Positions 7,671 through 13,630 of a DNA stretch of 13,630 nt are shown in pieces. The position numbers and the translations under genes were made by a program. The DNA lies in the NCBI GenBank assembly GCA_002345825.1, contig DDWD01000006.1, forward strand, positions 1-13,630. The letters run 5' to 3'. The stretch is from Bacteroidales bacterium UBA2295 (lineage in GTDB: Bacteria > Bacteroidota > Bacteroidia > Bacteroidales > Tenuifilaceae). Every line of letters begins with the position of its first letter. The stretch's first letter is position 1. The notes beneath the pieces are model-generated. The model was not told the origin of the DNA, made no database searches, and worked only from the letters and a program-made list of their open reading frames with translations.

Positions 7671-9236
7671 TTATTTAATAAGATTAGCTTCTAACTCCTC
7701 AAGCGATTTACCCTTGGTTTCGGGTACAAATCGCCATACAAATATTAGCGTGAGAAGGCCAAAAAGCGAGTAGATAAAATAGGTTGCACTAGAGCCCATA
7801 TACTCGAGCTGGGCAGGGAAAACCGTTGCAACGGAAAAACTGACAATTGAATTCCAAAAGCCCATGATAGATATGGCCAACCCTCTCAGCTTGTTTGGGA
7901 ATATCTCAGAAAGTAATGTCCACATAACTGGCCCCATAGAGATGGCAAACGATGCCACGAACATGATTAAACCAATGAGAACCCATACAGGATTAATACT
8001 GATGGAGTGTTTAAGGATTATCTCCTTAAAGCTATTGTAGGTATCGACACCAACGGTTTGCTTCACCAGGTTGAAAAACGAAACCTCACTTTTAAATGCA
8101 TTCCCCTTTAGCTGGCTTAACTTCTCGATATTCACTAGGTGATGCTCAGCGGCAGCCATCTGTTCTACCTCAAGGGTTAGCTCGCTCATGGACTTACTAT
8201 CGATTGTATACTTGGCGTTGTTGAAAGAGAAACCCACAATGGCAAGAGATATACATATACCTGCTGCACCAATGTAAAGTAACGGTTTTCGTCCTAGCCT
8301 ATCAATAAGGAACATTGCTACTACAGTCATCACCACATTGGTAACTCCAAGTATTGCAGCCTGCATAAAGGCGGCATCCTTGCCACCACCAGCCATCTCG
8401 AAAATCATAGGGGCATAATAGAAAATGGCGTTAATCCCGGTTATCTGCTGGAAGAATGCTATACCAAATCCAATAATAAGAACCAACTTCATCCTTTTCG
8501 AAAACACATCAGCCCACCGAGCCTTTTCCTTATTTATCTCGTTATGGAGGCTTTGGTTTATCTCATTTTGCTCGATTACCGATTGCTCCTTGCCATGGAT
8601 TTTCACAAGCACTCCCTGTGCTTCAGTATCCTGCCCCTTCTGGATAAGCCACCTGGGGCTTCGAGGAACAAAGAATAGTAGCAAGAAGTATAGAATTGCA
8701 GGTACAGCCTCAACACCCAGCATGATCCTCCACTTAAAATCGGGATCGGCAATGGTTTGCTGGAAATAGTAGTTAGAGAAGTAAGCAATGGAAATACCCA
8801 GCACAATATTCAGCTGGTTAAATGTTACAAGCGTCCCCCTAAGCTTACGGGGAGCTATTTCGGCAATATACATTGGAGCAATAAGAATTGCCATTCCAAC
8901 GCCAAGGCCACCCAAAACGCGGGCAATAATAAAGCTAACTATATCAAAAGAGAAAGCTGTAAAAATGGCGCTGGCAACAAACAGTAGCGCTGTAAACATT
9001 AGTACACGACGCCGACCAAACCTATCGGCTAAACCACCAGCAACAATATTTCCCAGGATTGCTCCGAGAATAAGTGAACTAACGGAGAAACCAATTAGCA
9101 TTGATCCTGAATTCAGGCCAAAGGTTTCGCGGTAAAATGGAGTAGCTCCCGATATCACGGCACTATCGAATCCGAGCAAAAAACCACCCAGTGCCACAAC
9201 TAGGGAAACAAAGATGGTATAGGTTTTCTTATTCAT
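7671..9236 (-). CDS. MFS sugar porter family sugar/H+ symporter (XylE-like)
   Basis: This is a 521-residue inner-membrane permease of the MFS sugar porter family, 12 predicted helices. Family motifs are GFLLGFDSAVISGA (18-31), ADRFGRRR (70-77), the PMYIAEIAP...LRG loop (121-134), VPRSPRWLIQKG (190-201), QQITGINAIFYYAP (263-276), IDRLGRKP (311-318), GPVMWTLLSEIFP (435-447) and VPETKGKSLEEL (504-515). Asp24 in GFDSAVISG and Arg133 align by motif with the proton-coupling Asp/Arg pair of E. coli XylE, so H+ symport is likely. An unusual feature is a hydrophilic insert of about 75 residues (about 340-414) between the predicted helices 9 and 10, which would face the periplasm. It lies 28 bp after the GH3 gene and 8 bp before the next gene, clearly one operon. 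The family usually carries monosaccharides such as glucose or xylose; uptake of an oligosaccharide would be unusual but is suggested by the downstream phosphorylase. Confidence 0.94.
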   Translation of the reverse strand: MNKKTYTIFVSLVVALGGFLLGFDSAVISGATPFYRETFGLNSGSMLIGFSVSSLILGAILGNIVAGGLADRFGRRRVLMFTALLFVASAIFTAFSFDIVSFIIARVLGGLGVGMAILIAPMYIAEIAPRKLRGTLVTFNQLNIVLGISIAYFSNYYFQQTIADPDFKWRIMLGVEAVPAILYFLLLFFVPRSPRWLIQKGQDTEAQGVLVKIHGKEQSVIEQNEINQSLHNEINKEKARWADVFSKRMKLVLIIGFGIAFFQQITGINAIFYYAPMIFEMAGGGKDAAFMQAAILGVTNVVMTVVAMFLIDRLGRKPLLYIGAAGICISLAIVGFSFNNAKYTIDSKSMSELTLEVEQMAAAEHHLVNIEKLSQLKGNAFKSEVSFFNLVKQTVGVDTYNSFKEIILKHSISINPVWVLIGLIMFVASFAISMGPVMWTLLSEIFPNKLRGLAISIMGFWNSIVSFSVATVFPAQLEYMGSSATYFIYSLFGLLTLIFVWRFVPETKGKSLEELEANLIK

Positions 9237-9264
9237 TATAATATATTTTAAGAACTATTTTGAA

Positions 9265-11511
9265 CTAGTTAATGATTTCAAAGCTAAGTTTGGTACCGTT
9301 TTGGGAGCTATTCCCCACCCAAATATGGTATTGTCCAGGCTCAACCACATACTCCATAGCGGGATTGTGAAAGCCCAAATCATTTGTGTTTATTGCTATT
9401 GATACTTCAATCGTATCACCGGGGGCAAGAAGCACCTTTTGAAAAGCACGCAATTCTTTTACAGGTCGAGTGCGGCTACCAACTAGCTGATGGGTGTATA
9501 CCTGCACCACCTCTGCAGCCTCAAAATTGCCATTGTTTGTTACCTGCGCAGAAACAATCAGTTTATCGCCAACACTAAGTTTGCTATCCTTAATATTCAC
9601 CTCGGATATTTGGAACGATGAGTAGCTTAGCCCAAAGCCAAACGGATACATAGGCTCAAAACCATAGTCGAGATAATGCGATGTGTTTCCAATGGATAGT
9701 TGGGGTGCCTCAACGGGAATATCGTTAATCCGTTCCCAGGTTTGGTTTGTTGCTGGTTTGCCCGTACGCTTATGGCTGTAGTATATGGGGATTTGACCTA
9801 CATGGCGAGGGAATGTTACGGGCAACTTGCCCGATGGAGAAACCACACCAAATAACAGATTGGCAAGTGCTGGACCTGCCATAGTTCCCGGGTGCCAAGC
9901 ATACAGTATTGCATCGAGCATAGGCTCAATCTTCTCGAAAGTAACCGGTCGGCCAGCCAAAAAAGTAGCCACCATAGGTTTCCCTACAGAGGCTACTAAT
10001 TTAACCAACTCCATTTGCGCTCCTTGCAAATCAATATTTGCCAAGCTATGCGATTCCCCTGACAGTATTGACTCCTCACCTAAAAAAAGCAGAACCAGAT
10101 CGGCTCTCCTCACATCGTTTAAAATTTGTTGCTTACCTAAAATATTTTGCGATCGACTAGTCTCTAGGCCTCGATGATAAAGTATTTTAACACCCTTTTC
10201 GTTGGCCATTGCTCTTAATGATTGTAAAGGTGTAACTGCATCCTCTTTCCGGCCATCGAAAATCCAAGTTCCCAGCTGATCGTGGGGAGCATCGGCCAGC
10301 GGGCCTATAACAGCAATCGTTTTTACATCATTAGAAATGGGCAGAACGCTACTACAGTTTTTAAGCAATACAGCGCTCTCCTGCGCCATCCTTTTGGCAA
10401 TAGCTAAGTGGTTTGGATTGAGTAATTCGGGAAACTCCTCCGTATGAGCGTATGGATTATCAAAAAGTCCCAGTTGGAACTTGAGGCGAAGTATTCGTTT
10501 TACAGCATCGTCAATATCCTTTTGGGCTATTTGCCCCTCGGCTATAAGTTCCTTTAAATGAGTTTCGTAGGCTGTGCTTGCCATCTCCATATCTACAGTG
10601 GCCTGCATTGCTTTTGCAGCCGATTGCTTTAAGTTTTGGGTATAGCCATGCACCTTCATTTGGGTTACCGACTCCCAATCGCTAACCACAACACCCTGAA
10701 AATTCCACTTTTTGCGGAGTAAATCGCTTAGCAAAGGAACGTGGCCGGTTGCAGGAATTCCGTTAATCTCGTTAAAGGCAGTCATGGTTGTTGCTGCACC
10801 TGCCTCGAATGTTTTTAAAAAGGGAGGTAGAACAATATCGTACAAATCACTCTCGGAAATATTGGCCGTGTTATAATCGCGCCCCCCTTCGGCCCATCCA
10901 TATGCGGCAAAATGCTTGGGGCAGGCTGCTATTGATGTTGGGCTGCAAAGGCTATCGCCCTGAAAACCTCGAACTACGGCTGCCCCAAACTCACCATTGA
11001 GTAATGGATCCTCGCCAAATCCCTCGGCAATTCTTCCCCAGCGGGGATCGCGGGTTACGTCAATCATTGGAGCAAAACTCCAGCGTACCCCCTGCGAAGC
11101 GGCCTCAGTAGCGGCCACACGAGCTCCCTCCTGAACCAAATCGATATTCCACGATGCTGCCTGAGCCAATGGGATTGGTAAGATTGTTCTGAAACCGTGA
11201 ATAACATCTCGGGCAATTAGCAATGGTATTCCCAATCGGCTCTGCTCAACGGCTAATTGCTGAATCCGTAATACCTCATTGGGGTTAACCTCGTTAAGAA
11301 CTGAACCTATTCCTCCTGCCCTTATCATCTCGTCAAGGTTAGGATGATCTCCGTTCTTTTGCACAAGTTGTCCAATCTTTTCGTCAAGGGTCATCTGTGC
11401 AAGCAACTTATCAACCTGATTATCTATACTATCGGTATCATTTACTAGGTTGCAAGAGGCTTGAGAAAAGACAAGTATAGCTAATAATAAAATCTTAGTG
11501 ATTTTATTCAT
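9265..11511 (-). CDS. bglX: Glycoside hydrolase family 3 beta-glucosidase, BglX-like lipoprotein
   Basis: This 748-residue GH3 enzyme should remove terminal beta-linked sugars, probably glucose, from oligosaccharides. It is close in size to E. coli BglX (about 765). The signal peptide ends in lipobox QASC, Cys20. Domains in order are a (beta/alpha)8 barrel (about 30-350), an alpha/beta sandwich (about 375-600) and a C-terminal fibronectin III-like domain (about 640-748). Barrel landmarks are RDVIHGFRT (101-109), DVTRDPRWGRIAEGFGEDP (151-169) and KHF (199-201). Asp278 in VVVSDWE is the expected nucleophile. The LSGESHSLANIDL segment makes Glu486 the likely acid/base, in the BglX-type arrangement. 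No PA14 insert is seen. The residues after Cys20 (NLVND) lack a strong acidic export signal, so a periplasm-facing location is plausible. It follows the stem-loop after susD and precedes the permease by 28 bp. GH3 also includes xylosidases and others, so the exact substrate is inferred from context. Confidence 0.93.
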   Translation of the reverse strand: MNKITKILLLAILVFSQASCNLVNDTDSIDNQVDKLLAQMTLDEKIGQLVQKNGDHPNLDEMIRAGGIGSVLNEVNPNEVLRIQQLAVEQSRLGIPLLIARDVIHGFRTILPIPLAQAASWNIDLVQEGARVAATEAASQGVRWSFAPMIDVTRDPRWGRIAEGFGEDPLLNGEFGAAVVRGFQGDSLCSPTSIAACPKHFAAYGWAEGGRDYNTANISESDLYDIVLPPFLKTFEAGAATTMTAFNEINGIPATGHVPLLSDLLRKKWNFQGVVVSDWESVTQMKVHGYTQNLKQSAAKAMQATVDMEMASTAYETHLKELIAEGQIAQKDIDDAVKRILRLKFQLGLFDNPYAHTEEFPELLNPNHLAIAKRMAQESAVLLKNCSSVLPISNDVKTIAVIGPLADAPHDQLGTWIFDGRKEDAVTPLQSLRAMANEKGVKILYHRGLETSRSQNILGKQQILNDVRRADLVLLFLGEESILSGESHSLANIDLQGAQMELVKLVASVGKPMVATFLAGRPVTFEKIEPMLDAILYAWHPGTMAGPALANLLFGVVSPSGKLPVTFPRHVGQIPIYYSHKRTGKPATNQTWERINDIPVEAPQLSIGNTSHYLDYGFEPMYPFGFGLSYSSFQISEVNIKDSKLSVGDKLIVSAQVTNNGNFEAAEVVQVYTHQLVGSRTRPVKELRAFQKVLLAPGDTIEVSIAINTNDLGFHNPAMEYVVEPGQYHIWVGNSSQNGTKLSFEIIN

Positions 11512-11541
11512 CGATTCAGCAATTAGTTAAAATGAACTGTA

Positions 11542-11584
11542 AACAAAGGGTTACCAATGCAGCTGCATAAGGCAACCCTTTGTT
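11542..11584 (-). promoter_or_regulatory. Strong stem-loop between susD and the GH3 gene
   Basis: In the 89-bp gap between the SusD stop and the GH3 start, AACAAAGGGTTACC (11542-11555) faces GGCAACCCTTTGTT (11571-11584). In the minus-strand transcript all 14 positions pair, with one G-U wobble. The loop holds a perfect 12-bp palindrome ATGCAGCTGCAT (11557-11568), which could extend the helix. Only a short, interrupted T-run follows on the transcript side, so this is not a textbook terminator. More likely roles are partial attenuation or an RNA processing/stability element that gives more susCD message than downstream enzyme message. The structure is directly visible; the function is inferred. 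Confidence 0.7.
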
Positions 11585-11600
11585 AGAAAAGTACTAAAGT

Positions 11601-13151
11601 CTAGTAGCCATCGTTTTGTACTAGCGTATTACCGGAAAGGTCAATCTCGGTTTGAGGGATTGGTAAAAATCCTTTAGTAGCCGAATTGAAGGTGACCTCA
11701 AATAGTTGCTGATCGCCCTCGTAATTTGGCCCTCTTTCCGAGTGAGTTAGCTCAGCACTAGCCACGGCTAATCCTTGGCGTAACAGGTCGTAGTACCTAA
11801 GCCCCTCAAGCGATAGTTCAAGTCGTCGCTCTTTCAGGATATTCTCTGGAGTAGCAGGCACACTAGTTAAACCAACCCTTATACGCACACGGTCGAGGTA
11901 ATTCTGCGCATTGGCACTCCCTAGTTCTGCTGCCATAAGCAGCACATCGGAAAAGCGAATTACCCTGTGGTTACATGTACGGTTAAGTTCAAACTGGCCA
12001 TCGGAACCCCAATGCTCGGCATCGGAAGAGTATTTTTTGGAAAAATACCCGGTGTGCTGGTAACCAACACCCAACTTACCATCGAGTTCTTCCTGTGTTA
12101 GAACGGTAAACTCAAATCGGGGATCACCTGTTAAATCGTCAACTAGTTTTTGGTTTACAGTACAAAAACTCCAGCCTCTGTTCCACTTCTGCGATCCGGT
12201 TACCCTTGGACCATTCATTTGAGCCGATAAGTTACCGTGTCCACCACGAACATAGTTCCAATCCCACCATGGAGGGGTATCGCCATAGGAGATTTCGAAT
12301 ACTGATTCAATTCCAAATTCGCCAGCGAGCTTAAAGTTATCCTCATAGTTCTCGAATAAGTCATGGCCACTGCGAGAAATTAAATCCTCGAGGTAGGCCA
12401 ACACTTCGGTTTGCCCTATGGTTGTACCAGCGGCATCAAAATCGGCATTGTAAACCCCATTGTAAAACAGGTAAACCCTTGCCAGCAAAGCCTGTGCAGC
12501 CCACTTAGAAATTCGACCCGCTTCGGCACTTGAAACTGTTTCGGGCAAATCGTCAATAGCTTCAACCAAATCGAGGGCAATTTGATCGTAAACCTCCTTG
12601 GGGGTATTCTGCTCCTGCTTATACTCCGACGGGCCTTTTATTGTGGAAGTAAGCAATGGGATATTCTCGAAATACCTTACCTGTTCAAAGTAAAAGTAAG
12701 CCCTTAGGAATTTTGCCTCGGCAATGGTTCTCGCCTTAAATTCGTCTGATGCATCAATACCATCGATAATCTCGAGGTAAAGATTTGCTCTGTATATACC
12801 TACATAATTCTTTATCCAAATAGAATGGACAATTTTACTGGTAACAGGTATGTTAAACGTATTGAACTCGTTCTCGTCCAATCCGTCGTTCGCATCGGCA
12901 CCACCAGCGTAGGCATCGTCCGATAGGATATCGGACATAGTAATAATTGGTGCCCACGATACCCCAGGTGACGACTGGTAGGTTAGCACATCGTAAATGG
13001 CAACTAATGCCTGCTTCGCCTGATCCTCGGTTTGATAAAAGTTTGACGACACTTCCTGATCGAGCGGCTTGAGATCGAGAAAATCTTCACAACCCGTTAG
13101 AAGCAGAGCGACAAGTAATGCTTTTGCTGTATTAAAAATATAGTTCTTCAT
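11601..13151 (-). CDS. susD: SusD/RagB-family glycan-binding outer-membrane lipoprotein
   Basis: This is a 516-residue SusD-type lipoprotein, the usual length for the family; it sits as a lid over SusC at the cell surface and binds the glycan. A lipoprotein signal peptide is visible: positive and hydrophobic residues 1-18, then lipobox LTGC with Cys21. Cys21 is followed by EDFLD, an acidic stretch resembling the Bacteroidota lipoprotein export signal, so surface exposure is likely. The N-terminal SNFYQTEDQAKQALVAIYD block (TPR-like SusD fold), the RTCNHRVIRFSDVLLMAAE segment, the RRLELSLEGLRYYDLLRQG motif at 442-460 and the closing FLPIPQTEIDLS...QNDGY are all family-typical. Trp-rich stretches in the middle (for example PPWWDWNY) could supply stacking residues for sugar, which is inference. 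The gene starts 19 bp after susC. A strong stem-loop follows its stop codon and may set its dosage relative to the enzyme genes. Confidence 0.96.
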   Translation of the reverse strand: MKNYIFNTAKALLVALLLTGCEDFLDLKPLDQEVSSNFYQTEDQAKQALVAIYDVLTYQSSPGVSWAPIITMSDILSDDAYAGGADANDGLDENEFNTFNIPVTSKIVHSIWIKNYVGIYRANLYLEIIDGIDASDEFKARTIAEAKFLRAYFYFEQVRYFENIPLLTSTIKGPSEYKQEQNTPKEVYDQIALDLVEAIDDLPETVSSAEAGRISKWAAQALLARVYLFYNGVYNADFDAAGTTIGQTEVLAYLEDLISRSGHDLFENYEDNFKLAGEFGIESVFEISYGDTPPWWDWNYVRGGHGNLSAQMNGPRVTGSQKWNRGWSFCTVNQKLVDDLTGDPRFEFTVLTQEELDGKLGVGYQHTGYFSKKYSSDAEHWGSDGQFELNRTCNHRVIRFSDVLLMAAELGSANAQNYLDRVRIRVGLTSVPATPENILKERRLELSLEGLRYYDLLRQGLAVASAELTHSERGPNYEGDQQLFEVTFNSATKGFLPIPQTEIDLSGNTLVQNDGY

Positions 13152-13170
13152 ACTTTGCTTGCATTAAAGA

Positions 13171-13630
13171 TTAGAAAGTCATGGTTGTTCCAAAGCGAAT
13201 GGTTCTGGCTTGAGGGTATATACCTCTATCAATGCCAATGTCGAATGAACTCATAGCGCCTATTTCAGGATCGGCTCCGGTGTACTTGGTAAAAGTAAAT
13301 AGGTTCTCAACCGACACATAAAACCTCATATTCCTAGATTTGATTCGGGTAAGAGCAATTTCGGGCAGGTTGTAACCCAGCTGTAAGTTCTTAACCTTAA
13401 CGAACGAACCATCCTCTATGTAAAGATCGGATACCCTATAGTTGTTGTTGACATCTATCCAGGTATAACGAGGTGTGGTATTGGATGGATTTTCAGGTGT
13501 CCAACGATCTAGAATGGCTGTTGAACGGTTGGTATAGCGCAGGTCTTGACGTTGCGCTCCGTTGAACACGTCGTTCCCGAACGATCCAACAAGGAGAACT
13601 GATAGGTCGAAATTTTTGTAATCAACCGAG
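13171..13630 (-). CDS. susC: SusC-type TonB-dependent outer-membrane transporter, C-terminal part (partial)
   Basis: This is the last 152 residues of a SusC/RagA-family outer-membrane beta-barrel porin, which imports oligosaccharides with its SusD lid using TonB energy. The frame stays open to the window edge, so the N-terminal carboxypeptidase-like domain, the plug and most of the barrel lie outside. Family signatures visible are the YKNFDLS strand near the start, the VFNGAQRQD segment, a SDLYIEDGSFVKVKNLQLGY stretch, the VSVENLFTFTKYTGADPE block, and a C-terminal strand ending TIRFGTTMTF with the terminal Phe typical of outer-membrane barrels. The GTG at 13567-13569 is internal, because family-typical sequence continues upstream of it. 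The stop is 19 bp before susD, so the two genes are co-transcribed. Specificity cannot be read from this fragment. The family call is very safe. Confidence 0.96.
   Translation of the reverse strand, partial: SVDYKNFDLSVLLVGSFGNDVFNGAQRQDLRYTNRSTAILDRWTPENPSNTTPRYTWIDVNNNYRVSDLYIEDGSFVKVKNLQLGYNLPEIALTRIKSRNMRFYVSVENLFTFTKYTGADPEIGAMSSFDIGIDRGIYPQARTIRFGTTMTF

Noticed and set aside
8425..9135. Several overlapping frames of 67-116 residues on both strands inside the permease gene
   Set aside because: All overlap a complete 12-helix permease with intact family motifs; apparent hydrophobicity mirrors the membrane helices.
13567..13569. GTG as a start codon for a 132-residue protein
   Set aside because: SusC-typical sequence (YKNFDLS...GSFGND) continues in frame upstream to the window edge, so this is an internal Val.

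Overview
This 13.6-kb window is most of a polysaccharide utilisation locus (PUL) from a member of the Bacteroidota. The evidence is a SusC/SusD pair, three further glycan-related lipoproteins with type II signal peptides, AT-rich gene starts without clear Shine-Dalgarno sequences, and a heptamer repeat between genes. I cannot name the genus. Every real gene lies on the minus strand, so transcription runs from high to low coordinates and the window opens inside susC.

Layout in transcription order: the C-terminal 152 residues of a SusC-type TonB-dependent porin (13630-13171); a SusD-type lipoprotein (13151-11601); a 43-nt near-perfect palindrome in the susD/GH3 gap; a BglX-like GH3 lipoprotein (11511-9265); a XylE-like sugar/H+ symporter (9236-7671); a small clan GH-A glycosidase lipoprotein (7662-6343); a 144-bp gap with two hairpin structures, one REP-like; a second GH3 lipoprotein of the exo-glucanase type (6198-3904); a 305-bp gap with a heptamer tandem repeat and a hairpin; a 1132-residue cytoplasmic protein that I read as a GH94/GH149/GH161-type (clan GH-Q) glycoside phosphorylase (3598-200); and a probable intrinsic terminator (151-111).

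Proposed logic: SusCD imports an oligosaccharide across the outer membrane. Three exported lipoprotein glycosidases trim it. The MFS permease carries sugar across the inner membrane. The cytoplasmic phosphorylase would then release a sugar 1-phosphate from imported oligosaccharides. The enzyme set points to a beta-glucan or beta-gluco-oligosaccharide, but the linkage (1,2; 1,3; 1,4 or mixed) cannot be read from the sequence. No familiar endo-glucanase, surface glycan-binding protein or regulator is visible; these may lie upstream of the window.

The item most worth following is the phosphorylase. It keeps RDxxQ, WND, a Glu/His pair and a Leu-Thr-Gly motif in the order seen in GH94, in a protein much longer than cellobiose phosphorylase. 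It is paired with a permease from a family that normally moves monosaccharides, so how its substrate reaches the cytoplasm is an open question.
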